From: Lamellibrachia columna
Taxonomy: Eukaryota > Annelida > Polychaeta > Sabellida > Siboglinidae
Assembly (NCBI GenBank): GCA_963662155.1
Contig: OY759261.1
Span: 48,053,908 to 48,117,907 of the forward strand
Direction: 5' to 3'
Length of the DNA stretch: 64,000 nucleotides
Every line of letters begins with the position of its first letter. Position 1 is the first letter of the stretch. The position numbers and the translations under genes were made by a program. Positions 32,643-46,612 of this stretch are shown piece by piece. The notes beneath the pieces were generated by a model. That model was not told the origin of the DNA. It worked only from the letters and a program-made list of their open reading frames with translations, and did no database searches.

Positions 32643-35515
32643 AAACCCTTACAATGTGTGGTTGACCGGTCACGGGGTTGTGACATCGCCATCGAGCTAT
32701 GCAGCAGTTATCCAAGAACTGAGATCTTTGACATGTGCATTGATACAGAAAGAATAGTGTTGGGCAGCATTTTATCGAGATTTTAATGATTCTGCCAGTA
32801 CGCCAGAATATTCCCATCAAGCCCTTGCAGCAAGAGCTGTATACAGATTTCATGGACGCTTTTAATGAAAAGACTAGGCTAATTGTACAAAGAATACGTA
32901 TTTAGGTGGTACACGAGGATACTCTCAGGTCGCATTTGTGGTCCCTGTTGTCACATGAAAGTGATTGTATTTCTGTTTTGCAATCATGACATATAAAATT
33001 ATTTGGAATATCTCTTGTCTTGTCTTGTAGTAATACTGGCCAACACTCCTATGGAGTCAAACGGTAAGGGTTGGGTGCGCATGCTATTTAGTCATTTATA
33101 ATCTCAGTGGTGGTGTTCTCTGCATTTTTGAATTTACACAATTTATTTTCTTACTAATCCTAGTCCAGTCCAAGACTACTTTTGCTAAATTCATGCAGGA
33201 TTTACTTTAGGGTGTTCCTGGCTTACATTCTGGCTTCGTGCAAGTTTCAGTATGCATGTAGGAAGGACAGTGTGTAAATTAGCAACATACACATTTTCTT
33301 AGTTTGTCGTTTTCTGCATTGTGTTAAATGTATATTGGGAACACTAGCTAAACGAGTTCCTGAATTTTAGCAGTTGTGTTCTAAGCCATTGCTTAAATTG
33401 GTTCACTTTTATACCAATTATTCGGAGGATCAACATGAAGTGAACAAACAGTGGATTCAAATCGTGAAAACTATATTTTTGTACAAAAAACAATTGCACG
33501 GCACAGTAATGACAACTTTAACACATACCTAGTGATATGTTGGTATGAAAGTATGACTAAACGGAAATACCAGGCTACTATTGTACGGTTTGTTTGTTTG
33601 TTAAGAATTTGTTTTGGTAATTATGTGATGGTTTGTATTTATTTTCAGTACCTTGTAATATTTTGAATCTACAAAATTTTTTTTTTATTATACAGACATG
33701 CATTAAGCATTAAACAAATTTTCAAGACAATACATCTGCTAACACCGTGGTTGCACGTATTGATTCAAGTTAACAGCATATAGGAAAAAGTATTCGCTAA
33801 ATAGTTCTGAAGGTACCACTGATATATTCAGTATGAAGCCAGCCTTTTTAGCGTTGACGGGTTATATTTCGCGATAGCGCCACCTGATGGATTTATAGTT
33901 ACTATTTTAAGCGTGCGATTCTTGTACGGTATCGATTGCACACGCACGTTTCTGACCAATTTCAAGACGTGTCGCGCGTTTAGCGCGTTTCGAAAGGCCG
34001 CGGGTGTGTAGGATGGCTTAAGATGCTTTTGCTGCTTCAAACTAATCTTACCGATAACTTGCATATATACAGTATATGGTTAGTCAGGTAAACCCGAAGT
34101 ATTATTTAGCTTTCATATTTAATTTACAATACCAAACGACATTTGAAGTAAAAGCTTGGTAACTAGCGCCACCGTTGTGAATTTCCGTCGCTCTCAGGCA
34201 TACCAATTTATCCCGCTAGATGGCATCACTTTATTCGATTATCTAGGTTCCGTGGTGTGGCGCCACCATTTGTCGATCTCACGAGACCCTGGAATCATTT
34301 ACCACTTCTCATTGTTATCGAAACCAAGACGGTTGTGTGGAATTTGTATATCCAATCGAATTGATTCTCACGCTAATTCGCAAGTTTAATGGTTCACTTG
34401 TTAAAGCATATTCAATGAATTCGAAACCATTTTAAACTTCACTTATGTTGACACAACTTATCCGATAATAAAACCCCAACAGACTATCGCAGATATACCC
34501 GCTGAAACCAAAAGCATTGTTTTGGGCCTTTGTACCTATAAGAGTGCCTAAAAACTAACCATTTGCAACTATAATCAAGACTATCACGCAAGTGGTGAAC
34601 TGAGAATCTGGGTTATAAAATTGCGAATTTCTGGTGTAAAGTAGTTTTTCGTGGAGGCTGAAATATTAATTAGTGTTTTGAAGAGTCGTGATTTGAAGTT
34701 GATATATTTCATCAACTAATGGGTCAATACCCGACAATCTTCCAGCATGTACCTCAGGCGAAGGCTTCGAAACAACGCAAACACTCGACCAAAACTGAGA
34801 ACTGTCAAATCAGAACGCGAGGCGGTTGGTAAACAATGAATCAATGGACTAACTTGCCAAATAAGTTGATTTTAGACGCTGTTGTTGTGGGAAACCTAAT
34901 CAGCACTTTTGACGTAGGATTCTGAACAAATATTGCGCTGCCCATGCAAACCTTTTGGTGTTCAGCGAGGTATATTTAATTAACCACTTGCGTGATATTC
35001 TTGATTATAATTGTAAATGGTTAGTTTTCAAGTACCCTTATAGGAGCAAAGGCCCCAAAAATGCTTTTGTTTTCACTTTAATACGTTTTGCTATCTATTT
35101 TGTGATGCTCTGTCCGACAACTAACCATTTTCTAAAATCATACGTTATTGGATTACATAATATGTAATATTATACATTAACTGTCAATATCGCAATTATG
35201 TTACGGTGTTGTACGGTAAGCCGGCCAACGTTGTTCAACTAGACAACGAATATTCACAAAATTGTTCCTACGTTCACAAAGATTGCATACGTCGACAACA
35301 AATACGTTTTTTGGGTTTTCTCGAGCAACACAGCAAAACCTAACTGAGGTGGCGCGTGAGCTATTATAAATTTTGGTACGTTTGAATCTTGAGTGATTTC
35401 CTAAAAGTAGCTCAGTGCTGTTATTTAAGACATACATTTACATCCATTATATTTTAAGATAGGCCACTGTTCTTAATTTATTTTGAGTTAAGAGGACGCA
35501 CGCACGCATGCGCGC

Positions 35516-35645
<130 letters not shown>

Positions 35646-35984
35646 CAGGCGAGCATCAACTCTTTTATGTTACGATGTTCGCTAATCATTGAACAATCTG
35701 CCAATGTTATCCAAATAATACATAATATTTAATCCTCACAAATACGCGCGCGTTTACAATGTTACATACATGGTATTCGTCAATGTATATCATTCATTTG
35801 TTAGTTGAACCTGGAATAAAAATACAAGATATTTAGAATTTGTCACATTTATTGATGATTTTTTTTTATTCATACCACAAATAAAAAAATGTGTTTTAAA
35901 CTTAGGCTAAGAGCATAACTATTATGTACGTACAATAGGTGTGTAAAAGTGGCAGAGGTACCGATCTCATTTCTCTGGGAATTA

Positions 35985-36110
35985 AGCAGTAATTGCAGCG
36001 TGGCTGAATTCTTCCCTGAGAAGTCGAGCTGGTGTTGGAATGGACAGGTCGAGCTGGGGGTAAAGTGTAGCGCGCTTTGAACGGTTCCAAGGACCGGATA
36101 CAATGCTCTT
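35985..36110. repeat. SINE-like dispersed repeat, copy 2
   Basis: Shares gcagtaattgcagcgtg, then gctgaa, then tcgagctggtg-tggaatg-acaggtc and gcgctttgaacgg with 47468-47580, and more weakly with 21445-21560. A gcgctttgag...tataaag arrangement is common at the 3' part of animal SINEs. No RNA polymerase III boxes were identified. Confidence 0.7.
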
Positions 36111-36839
36111 TACAAGAGCTTACCGTATCTAGTGGATGTTAGTTTTCACTTTCTCGAGTTGCTGTCGGACACGTGTGTTGTCAAAGTGCTAGGGACGTGG
36201 AATGTTGAAGTTATAAACAACAAATACTAAGTGCATTTTGCGACTTGAAATCTCAAGGCCCAGATGTCACTGAAAAAAATCTGAGTAACGCCTACAGTGG
36301 TGTATCTAGGATCTCTGAGTAACGCCTACAGTGGTGTATCTAGCATCTCGCGGGGACAAGCTTGTTCACCCATTGGTTTACCGTGTAGCGGGGACAAGCT
36401 TGTTCACCCATTGGTTTACCGTGTAGTGAGTGACACAGCATGTTACATACGAAAAAAGAAATTAAGCCAAAGGGGGCATGGTACAATGCCCCTTCCACGC
36501 CGTTAAATACGCCACTGAACGCATCTGATTGGTTGAAGCAGCAACCGGGACAAAGTTCATGTCCACCTTAAATCGTCGGCGGTCCGTCGCTCTGATGATG
36601 ACGTTTGCCCGTTCGTGTTCATGATAGTGTTGTTAAACGTTGGTGTACGGAGTTCTACAAAGGGTAACAACCACTTTTCTGTGTAGCCTATAGAACACGC
36701 AGACACTCGACATACACGTGCTACCAGCTTATTCCCATGTCCATAGTCACGTAATACGAGTGGTGGCAGCACCTTGCAATACAATTTTTTAGAGCAAGCT
36801 AAAGACTCACTATTTTTATTTAGTGTACCATTAGTTTAT

Positions 36840-36841
<2 letters not shown>

Positions 36842-36920
<79 letters not shown>
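36842..36920. repeat. (AT)n microsatellite
   Basis: About 39 uninterrupted AT units. Confidence 0.99.
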
Positions 36921-36922
<2 letters not shown>

Positions 36923-37971
36923 TCATTGTTTTTAATTGCTTCATCCAATCATACTATATTTATAGTGTTATCTGTTATTTATTTTTGTCGGTAGCACCAT
37001 GTGATATAATTGTCTATATTTTATATGTTACCCAATCATCATAATTGTTTATGTAATATTTCTATTTCCTTTATTTATAGCTCCATATGATATAATTATC
37101 TAGATTTTATATATGTATATCTTTGTCATATCACCATACTTGTTTATGTAACATTATTATTGTATTATAATATTTTTTTATGTATAGCACGAAAGGATAT
37201 CATTATATATAATTTGTGATACATAATATTAATACACATTAAGCATTCTAACGTCAAGCAGTATGACCACCTGGCGGCTAAGTTGTAGTCACATCTCCTA
37301 TTATAATAGTGTACACAGTTGTACACTTAAGGTAATCAGTACAATACAATATGTATACAATTAGAAGTACAATCATGTATACAGATCCTTCCACATTATC
37401 ATACATACAGCACAGAAGCCGGCCACATTTCACCATGTGACACGTTGAGGGTATGAGCATTAATACAAAGATTCATGGAATCAGTACAAAATTACTCACT
37501 TTATCTAAAAGCAAACGCAGAAGTAAAATTTATGGACCTAAATAGAACTTCACTTACTGTCAGCTGTTAAAGCATGCCTGCCAGCTCTTACGGTTTATTC
37601 GTAACTCTTACATATGTTCTGAAACGTGACGTTCGTTACCGGCGTGTCATACACTATTTTCGGGATACGGTCCACATTTGTCAAATGGCAGTCCGAAATA
37701 CGTCCGAAAAGCCAAAATTACACGAGATCTAACCAATGTCCCAGTTAGCACGGATAGCTCCTTTTGCACATGCGTTGCAAACTAGCGGACGTAGATTATC
37801 ATTCGGGCTCGTTTGCGGGTCTTACGGATTTTTGTACTAGTCTTAAACGTACACATCACTAATAGCTGACACACATATGCGACGGTAGATATATGTGAAG
37901 GTTTGCAAAAATAAGCTCGCCGTGATGTTTCCTTGTGGTCATGCCGATGTTGCCTTACATTTCCAGACAAG

Positions 37972-38140
37972 ATGGGTGACATACAAAAGGGAAAAAAGCT
38001 CTTCATGCAAAGGTGTGCAGCGTGCCACAACGTAGAGAAAGGTGCGAAAAACAAGCAAGGACCGAACCTCTTTGGACTGTTTGGTAGCAAGACCGGTCAG
38101 GCACCCGGGTTCTCATATACGGATGCGAACCGGAACAGGG
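37972..38140 (+). CDS. Cytochrome c exon 1 (haem-binding part)
   Basis: ATG at 37972 follows TTTCCAG-acaag, a likely 5'UTR acceptor. The exon encodes residues 1-56 with the haem attachment site CAACH (bound through the two Cys and His), the N-terminal helix [14 protein letters not shown], and GPNLFGLFG through to the conserved loop ending at N-R-N-R. Donor GTAAGT at 38141, phase 1, the usual position in animal cytochrome c genes. The protein would carry electrons between complexes III and IV in the mitochondrial intermembrane space. Confidence 0.9.
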
Positions 38141-38846
38141 GTAAGTGACGCGGTTGTGAAAGTACTACAACATAATTATAAATACTGAACAAAATCACAT
38201 AATATTTACTCTTATTGTGGGTGCATTTTTTAGAAATGAGAAACAAAATATCGCTAGACCACTGATCAACAATTGCGAGATTGTGTACTATTGTCCGAAT
38301 CTGGAACATAGACTACCATTTTTTATTTTTGAATAGAGGTGGCCCCTTAATAAAGTCCTCGTCCAGCGTGATAGTACATGCGTCTTTTTGTCATGAACCG
38401 TGTTGTCAATATATGCCTAAATACCATTTTAACTTACTACCCCATTTTGTCAACCTTTCCCATATTGTGTTAACTGCGCAACTATTTATGTCAAAAAGCC
38501 CTTTAATTGAGCCCTTGTTGGCCACTGACATTATGTCTTAACACAGCATCTAGCGGGAAATCACCAGAAAGTTCCTTGCTGTGTGTATATTATAATGTGT
38601 TTTATACGATGTAGAAATGTTGAATAAACACAAATTCGATTAAAAAACCAACGTAGCTTTTTTCATACATAAATATTAAGCTGAAATAGAAAAGGTAAAC
38701 TCTTTTAAATCTCGTTGACCGATCTTGCAACGGTTTGTATTGTTCAAGAATGTACAAAGCAACGTTTTGAAAAAAATAATATGAAACTATTCATACATAT
38801 TCTACTTTGACTTGACTTGTTGTTGACTATTTTGAAACATATTTAG

Positions 38847-38956
38847 GTATCACTTGGAATAACGAGACACTCGACACGTATCTACAGAATCCTCAGAAAT
38901 TTATTCCCGGAACGAAGATCGCTGTGCGTGTGCATCGATACAAAGACAACAGCTGA
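38847..38956 (+). CDS. Cytochrome c exon 2, aberrant C-terminus
   Basis: Acceptor CATATTTAG, then [24 protein letters not shown] as in normal cytochrome c, followed by [12 protein letters not shown] and a stop at 38954-38956. The axial methionine of PGTKM is isoleucine here, and the C-terminal helix is replaced by a short unrelated tail, giving 92 residues instead of roughly 104-108. The intact last exon lies 6 kb upstream at 32500. The gene may be a decayed paralogue, or the exon boundary may differ in mature RNA (a GTGCGT sits just after GCT). Confidence 0.8.
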
Positions 38957-40074
38957 TCATACTGAACTTGTTACTTGTTCACTTACTTTGTCGTTGGGTG
39001 CAAATGGCACAGCGGAACGTTTCAGCCTTTAAGTTTAAAGTTTAATGGTAGCCGAACAAGGTCTTCGCATACCTATTGTAATTTACACAGCTCTTGTTTA
39101 TTTTCACGGTTTCTGTCAAATCACGATCGTGCACAATATTTATATAACATAACCGCGTTATATTCTCACTGGTGGCCGAGTAAGCAAAAAGACAACTATT
39201 GAATTATTAACTTTATAAATGTGTTATAATTTTTGCATTGACACAATAGTATTGTTAAAACTCTTCTGTCCAGAAAAGTTGTTGCACACTTCCAATTACT
39301 TGTTTTGATAATATCTAAAATAACTTCCTGTTCGAAGAATCGAAAAAGATCTAACCACAATGATAAAATGTAACACAGTCGTAATTAAAATTGGCTTTTG
39401 AAATATGGTTTGCTTACATTATAAAGACCCGTCCTCGGTGTTTTGAAAAGAGGGGTTCGAGCGTATACAATCAGCAAGGGATTTCTGGGATGATTTCTAA
39501 AAAAAATTACAGTTAAAATAAATTCTCCCCCCCCCCCCCGAGGACGAGCATGATTATAGTCTCTGTTTGATTCCCAACAGTGACGCAAATGGGAAATTCC
39601 AAACAATAAGTTTTCAATATCTAGCTATGTTGATGACATAAGCTCATTAACAATCATATTATTGTTGTGCTTTAACACAAAATGTATAAATTGCACAGTA
39701 TCGATTACACATACACCCATATATCATGTGAATATTATGTTGATGTTTCTATATATTTTACTTGGTCAACTTTGTTTTTAAAGTTTCCTGTTGTTTTTCC
39801 ACGGATACAATATTGATATGTTGCTCTTGTGTAAACATGGCATGTATGTGATATATATTTGGAATGTGTCAGTAACATTCGTTGTATTTTTTTATTAAAG
39901 TCGTTCATGTTGATGCAACCGAAATTTACTTTTGTCTGACAAGTTGGAGGGTTTAATTGTTCCATTTTTGCGGTCTGGCGGCTGTGGCCTGAATCGTAGG
40001 TACACAATGTGTAGGAAATAAATCGCATGGTGTAAACTTTGTAGACGTTTTACATCCACGCCTAAACAGTATTG
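38957..40074. other. Non-coding, nothing recognised
   Basis: AT-rich DNA with a poly-C run at about 39527-39539. No gene was found. Confidence 0.5.
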
Positions 40075-42557
40075 TTCTATGCCAGCGATCCGCAAACTCT
40101 GGCCCGCGGGCCAAATTTGGCCCGCGTGACCGTGCCAGCAATATAATATTTTTCAGTACCAACTTTCCAGTTGTTCTATGAGCACTAAATAACGTGTTTC
40201 CTGATGGTTTTCAAAACAATTATGCCGACTGTTTCAACTTTACAAAACAGCCATAGAGCTTACACAAATTTGAAATATTATGAAGCATTAATTTTGTTGT
40301 TCACTTAATGCCAATTCGCCAGAGTAAACGTCGTACACATGTAATAGCAACAACCTTCACCTTTGCAGTGATGTTCGCTAGGCGGCGCTACTGTTAATAT
40401 AACAGAAGCTAACGCTCGATTCCCAGAAACCTGGATGAAACATCGCTCAATAACAAGTCATCTTCGACACAGCTAACATTGAATTTGTGAATGTCAGGAC
40501 TATGGCGTATATCGAAACAAAACTTCGGTTTTATTATTCCGGAAAAAGAGCGTTTGACGCTGCCTGGGAGCATCAGTGCTTCTTTTGCTATCGCGAACAT
40601 GATAAAAAAGCGATGTGTTTGATTTGCATAGAAAGCGTTGCTGATTTTAAACGCTATAACGTGAAATGGCATTACGACTCGTATCCTAAAAAGTGCTTTG
40701 ACGGTGCATATGTGGGAAAAGACGAACGCATGAAGGAGTTCAAGAAACGATTTGAAGCATACTTGGGCGAGATGAAGAGAGTATCTGTGTTTACAGACAC
40801 TTCAAGCCATCTTAATGAAGCCAGCTGTCACATATGTTACTTACTCGCTCAACACCAGGTGCTGTTTACCCACGCAGAATTGTTCAAGAAGGCTTTCATG
40901 GCCAGTGCCGAAGTTCTGTTCGCTGGTTTTCAGAACAAAGATAAGATCGTGCAACAGTTTGGGAAACTGCCCTTTCACCCGACACATGTGCCCGTCGATG
41001 TGATGAGTTGAGTGGTGATATTTTCACGCAGCTGGTGACTAAGTTGCGAGTCTGTCCTGATTTTTCACTTGCTATCGACGAAAGCACTGACAAAAGTGAC
41101 ATGGCACAGCTCATGGTATCTGTGCGGTATTTCAACGAAGGTGTATCAGAAGACTTCCTGTGCCTGATCCCATTGAAGGGCACAACGATAGCGCGGGACG
41201 TTTGCAGTGCGCTATTGAAGTTGAAGTTTGGCGAAGAAAATGATTTAACGTGAGAAAAATGTGTTTCTCTGTGTACAGACGGCGCGCCCAGCATGCTTGG
41301 TCATCAAGCTGGATTCGTTGCGTTGTTCCGTCAATAAATCGGAAAGCCGAATCTCATATCATACCACTTCATAATTCACCAGCAAGAATTGTGCGCGAAA
41401 GCAGGCTGTGGTCTGCAGGATACGATGAAAACTGTTGTAGAGAGCGTGAACCTTATCCGCGCACGTTCTCTCAACCATAGGTGGTTCCAAAATCACTTGG
41501 TTGCACTTGATGATGCAGAATTCGGCGATGTGCTATTCTACAACATTGTCCGTTGGCTGAGGCGAGGCGAGGCGAGGCGCATTTCTTGAGAGATTTGCTG
41601 CACGGCTTCCTCACATCGTGAGTTTTCTCAAAGAAATTGATCACCCAGTTGCCCATTTGGAAGATGACAAGTTTCGGGTGCGACTCTGACTGACATTTTC
41701 GGATACCTAAATAAACTATACCTGCTGCTACAAGTACGTCACAAGTTGCTGTGTAATTTGTACGAAGCGGTGAAGGGCTTCGAGGAAAAGGTGACACTTT
41801 TAAAAGTTCATGCAGGCGGCAATTTTCTGCACTTCAAGTTCACCAGAGAATTCTGTGGCGGAGACGATTAACGTATCGCAGACGCAAAGCGGGTACTTGC
41901 TGATGTGCTTAACAGCCTGGAGACCGCATTCAGCGGACGATTCGCTGACTTCGCTGCTATCGACGATGTTTACTGCTTCTTTGCAAGCCCTTTTACTGCG
42001 GAGCCAGCTATTTGCCAAACATTGTCGCAAATGTTTGCAGTCGACGAAGCAGCGTTGCAGGACAATTTCATCGAAAGACGATCTCGTGCTTTTCTGGGCA
42101 ACGCAAAAGTACCTTTGCGATTTCCAGTGCTGATCGAAGCAGCACATAAATTGTTGGTGCTTTTCGGCAGCACATGGTCATGTGAATCAGGATTCTCAGC
42201 CATGAATCACATCAAGAACAACCTCCGGTGACGACTCAAGGACACACGTTTGAGGGATCTTCTGCGACTCCCAATCTCTCCGCTCTGCCCACAGTTCGGT
42301 CAGTTGTCGAAGAATATACAGCACCATCCGTCGTATTGACTGTATTCATTAGATGTGCTGACTTCTCTTGCGTTGTTTCGAAAATGTTTCCATGTTCGAC
42401 TTGTACAGTACCATATTTTTTTAGCCTGGCAAAGCAGATAATAAAAGCAATATTTGTGCACTGTGTTTTTCCGTGCTTAAAAGCTTTGGCCCGCCTTAAC
42501 ATAGCACTCCAAATTTTGGCCCTCGTCCCAAAAAGTTTGCTGATCCCTGTTCTATGC
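40075..42557 (+). mobile_element. hAT-family DNA transposon, copy 2 (2.47 kb)
   Basis: The element proper runs 40083-42549. Ends are CAGCGATCCGCAAA (40083-40096) and the complement of CAGGGATCAGCAAA (42536-42549). The 8-bp target duplication ttctatgc is perfect (40075-40082 and 42550-42557). Sequence and ends match copy 1 at 6389-8812 in inverted orientation. The perfect duplication shows a single clean insertion. Confidence 0.96.
40487..42231 (+). pseudogene. hAT transposase (copy 2), several breaks
   Basis: It keeps the N-terminal zinc finger that copy 1 has lost (CLICIESVADFKRYNVKWHYDS, read as C-x2-C ... H), then the catalytic region and, near the end, the hAT dimerisation segment (FGSTWSCESGFSAMNHIK, about 42160-42215). 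Breaks seen: a one-base deletion near 40970, a TGA at 41251-41253, a TAA at about 41334-41336, a GAGGC-repeat insertion at about 41563-41577, and further shifts to 41870. The two genomic copies are damaged at different places. Confidence 0.88.
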
Positions 42558-43195
42558 GCATGGCTGTTCGTGTCAATGCGCTGTGGGCTCGAGATAAATC
42601 ACTGGACAAATACTTTTGAGCCAGTCGCCATTGTTTGCCTTGACCAGAGAAGTTCTTTGCCTCAACGTCATTGTTAACACGTGAACGTTACGTCAGAATA
42701 TGGTGTGACGTCATTGATAACACGTGAACGTTACGTCAGAGTATGGTGTGACGTCATTGGTTTTGTGTATATCAACTCACGACTGAATGTATTTGAGCCC
42801 GTCTAAAGTCGATAAAATCGGATTAAAACGTTTAGTACAATTTCATATGCACCTAGTGCTGGATGGTCTGCTTTGAAGCTCCCACCGCTGGCGAACTTGG
42901 GCGAACAGAAAGCAAATCAGTTACGTAAGTCTTGCTTGCTTCCTTTCTTTATTCTGCTGTAGATGCCCCGAGAATCGAGGAGTAAATTCTACACGGGGAA
43001 TAGCGTGCGAAGCGAGCACTTTTCCGGTGATTAAAAGGCGGCATTGTTAAAAGTTACGTTAAGAGTTAAAAACAAATTTAAAAACGATATTAATAATATA
43101 AAAAGTTCAGAACTGATAAAAAGATAATGTCCCCGATGTCTGTCTGTCTGACTTTCTGCCTTCCTAGCGATTTGCCTGCCTAGTTATATTCCAAC
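42558..43195. other. Non-coding with a 42-bp tandem duplication
   Basis: aacacgtgaacgttacgtca followed by ga-tatggtgtgacgtcattg occurs twice at about 42676-42760. Nothing else is recognised before the satellite. Confidence 0.65.
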
Positions 43196-43199
43196 GTAT

Positions 43200-45706
43200 C
43201 TGTCTTCCTGTCTAGCTGTTTGTCTGTCCATCTGTCTGCCTGCCTAGCTGTTTGTCTGTCCATCTGTCTTCCTGTCTAGCTGTTTGTCTGTCCATCTGTC
43301 TGCCTGCCTAGCTGTTTGTCTGTCCATCTGTCTTCCTGTCTAGCTGTTTGTCTGTCCATCTGTCTGCCTGTCTAGCTGTTTGTCTGTCTGTCTGTCTTCC
43401 TGTCTAGCTGTTTGTCTGTCCATCTGTCTGCCTGTCTAGCTGTGTGTCTGTCCATCTGTCTGCCTGTCTAGCTGTTTGTCTGTCGATCTGTCTTCCTGTC
43501 TAGCTGTTTGTCTGTCCATCTGTCTGCCTGTCTAGCTGTTTGTCTGTCTGTCTGTCTTCCTGTCTAGCTGTTTGTCTGTCCATCTGTCTGCCTGTCTAGC
43601 TGTTTGTCTGTCCATCTGTCTGCCTGTCTAGCTGTTTGTCTGTCCATCTGTCTTCCTGTCTAGCTGTTTGTCTGTCCATCTGTCTGCCTGTCTAGCTGTT
43701 TGTCTGTCTGTCTGTCTTCCTGTCTAGCTGTTTGTCTGTCTTCCTGTCTAGCTGTTTGTCTGTCCATCTGTCTGCCTGTCTAGCTGTTTGTCTGTCCATC
43801 TGTCTGCCTGTCTAGCTGTTTGTCTGTCCATCTGTCTTCCTGTCTAGCTGTTTGTCTGTCCATCTGTCTGCCTGTCTAGCTGTTTGTCTGTCCATCTGTC
43901 TGCCTGTCTAGCTGTTTGTCTGTCCATCTGTCTGCCTGTCTAGCTGTTTGTCTGTCCATCTGTCTGCCTGTCTAGCTGTTTGTCTGTCCATCTGTCTGCC
44001 TGTCTAGCTGTTTGTCTGTCCATCTGTCTGCCTGTCTAGCTGTTTGTCTGTCCATCTGTCTTCCTGTCTAGCTGTTTGTCTGTCCATCTGTCTGCCTGTC
44101 TAGCTGTTTGTCTGTCTGTCTGTCTTCCTGTCTAGCTGTTTGTCTGTCCATCTGTCTTCCTGTCTAGCTGTTTGTCTGTCCATCTGTCTGCCTGTCTAGC
44201 TGTTTGTCTGTCCATCTGTCTGCCTGTCTAGCTGTTTGTCTGTCCATCTGTCTTCCTGTCTAGCTGTTTGTCTGTCCATCTGTCTGCCTGTCTAGCTGTT
44301 TGTCTGTCTGTCTGTCTTCCTGTCTAGCTGTTTGTCTGTCCATCTGTCTTCCTGTCTAGCTGTTTGTCTCTCCATCTGTCTGCCTGTCTAGCTGTTTGTC
44401 TGTCTGTCTGTCTTCCTGTCTAGCTGTTTGTCTGTCCATCTGTCTGCCTGTCTAGCTGTGTGTCTGTCCATCTGTCTGCCTGTCTAGCTGTGTGTCTGTC
44501 CATCTGTCTGCCTGTCTAGCTGTGTGTCTGTCCATCTGTCTGCCTGTCTAGCTGTGTGTCTGTCCATCTGTCTTCCTGTCTAGCTGTTTGTCTGTCCATC
44601 TGTCTGCCTGTCTAGCTGTGTGTCTGTCCATCTGTCTGCCTGTCTAGCTGTTTGTCTGTCCATCTGTCTGCCTGACTAGCTGTTTGTCTGTCCATCTGTC
44701 TGCCTGTCTAGCTGTTTGTCTGTCCATCTGTCTGCCTGTCTAGCTGTTTGTCTGTCTGTCTGTCTTCCTGTCTAGCTGTTTGTCTGTCCATCTGTCTGCC
44801 TGTCTAGCTGTGTGTCTGTCCATCTGTCTGCCTGTCTAGCTGTTTGTCTGTCCATCTGTCTGCCTGCCTAGCTGTTTGTCTGTCCATCTGTCTGCCTGTC
44901 TAGCTGTGTGTCTGTCCATCTGTCTGCCTGTCTAGCTGTGTGTCGGTCCATCTGTCTTCCTGTCTAGCTGTTTGTCTGTCCATCTGTCTGCCTGTCTAGC
45001 TGTGTGTCTGTCCATCTGTCTGCCTGTCTAGCTGTTTGTCTGTCCATCTGTCTGCCTGTCTAGCTGTGTGTCTGTCCATCTGTCTGCCTGTCTAGCTGTG
45101 TGTCTGTCCATCTGTCTTCCTGTCTAGCTGTTTGTCTGTCCATCTGTCTGCCTGTCTAGCTGTGTGTCTGTCCATCTGTCTGCCTGTCTAGCTGTTTGTC
45201 TGTCCATCTGTCTGCCTGTCTAGCTGTGTGTCTGTCCATCTGTCTGCCTGTCTAGCTGTGTGTCTGTCCATCTGTCTGCCTGTCTAGCTGTTTGTCTGTC
45301 CATCTGTCTGCCTGTCTAGCTGTGTGTCTGTCCATCTGTCTGCCTGTCTAGCTGTTTGTCTGTCCATCTGTCTGCCTGCCTAGCTGTTTGTCTGTCCATC
45401 TGTCTGCCTGTCTAGCTGTTTGTCTGTCCATCTGTCTGCCTGTCTAGCTGTTTGTCTGTCCATCTGTCTGCCTGCCTAGCTGTTTGTCTGTCCATCTGTC
45501 TGCCTGTCTAGCTGTTTGTCTGTCCATCTGTCTGCCTGTCTAGCTGTTTGTCTGTCCATCTGTCTGCCTGTCTAGCTGTTTGTCTGTCCATCTGTCTGCC
45601 TGTCTAGCTGTTTGTCTGTCCATCTGTCTGCCTGTCTAGCTGTTTGTCTGTCCATCTGTCTGCCTGTCTAGCTGTTTGTCTGTCCATCTGTCTGCCTGCC
45701 TAGCTG
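43200..45706. repeat. 32-bp satellite array, about 78 units (2.5 kb)
   Basis: Units of tgtctgcctgtctagctgtt plus tgtctgtccatc, made almost only of pyrimidines and G on this strand. Variant positions (gcctg/tcctg, tccat/tctgt, tgttt/tgtgt) are unevenly distributed: tgtctgtctgtctt variants cluster in the left half and tgtgtgtc variants at about 44.4-45.35 kb. This suggests local higher-order spread. No reading frame has coding character. Confidence 0.97.
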
Positions 45707-46612
45707 ACATTAAGTTTTCGGTCCTGTCGCGCAGTAACTGTATCTTGTGTAACATATTTCGTTATTGAGCATTTGTTACCATTGTGACGCTATAATGTGT
45801 GATTTACTGAAATGTGCGAATCGAATTAATTATATCGTTCCTTAATACCAGTTTAATCTTCCATATGTGAAAAAATGGTGCATTCTTGTGATTTAGATCA
45901 ACTATATTCAGGGAATTGGCGAACTTTTCGCAGTTTTATTTATAAACACATCCATTTGATCGGATAATGGGGTCAATCAGGTTCGTTGTCGAAGAAACAA
46001 TCGTTTGTATTGCATGACACAAGAATATGCACAGACACTGCAGTCAACCGTGAAACCAGAGATTACTATAGGGCCGGTCACAATCGTCGACATTTACCTT
46101 TTTGTACAAAGCGCATTATAGGGGGAGGGAGGGTCAAGGGTTGTCTATTATTTTTTTAATGCCGAACTCATGTGAAATATGACCTCCGTTGCACCATGCA
46201 GCGTCGCTTGGTGAACTGTAACGGAACTACCGTTGTTTTAAATCGCGTAACCGTGTGGCAATACACAATTTCGTGGAAAGCAATTATTAATATGGGGATA
46301 CGTCGAGGGTGGGAAGATTAATGTTCCGGGAAGACATTGTCAATGAAGGTTTGAGGAAATCAACCCCTGTGTTGTGATCACTAAATTGACGTTTAACATA
46401 CATTGACCGTCTGCCTTTCATGAAGGAGACCACATATGTCACACAGCAAGGGCATGTTCACATTCTTCATCTGTCTAATGCATGGTTCAACAATGATCTT
46501 GCTGAAATCTGTTGGCATTAACATTGCTGAATCATTGTTAACATTTGCTGCGCCTTTTTACAGAGAACCACATGTGGAAACGCATACCGAGTCGGCCATC
46601 ATACAAATATGA
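45707..46612. other. Non-coding, nothing recognised
   Basis: Unique-looking spacer after the satellite. No gene was found. Confidence 0.5.
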
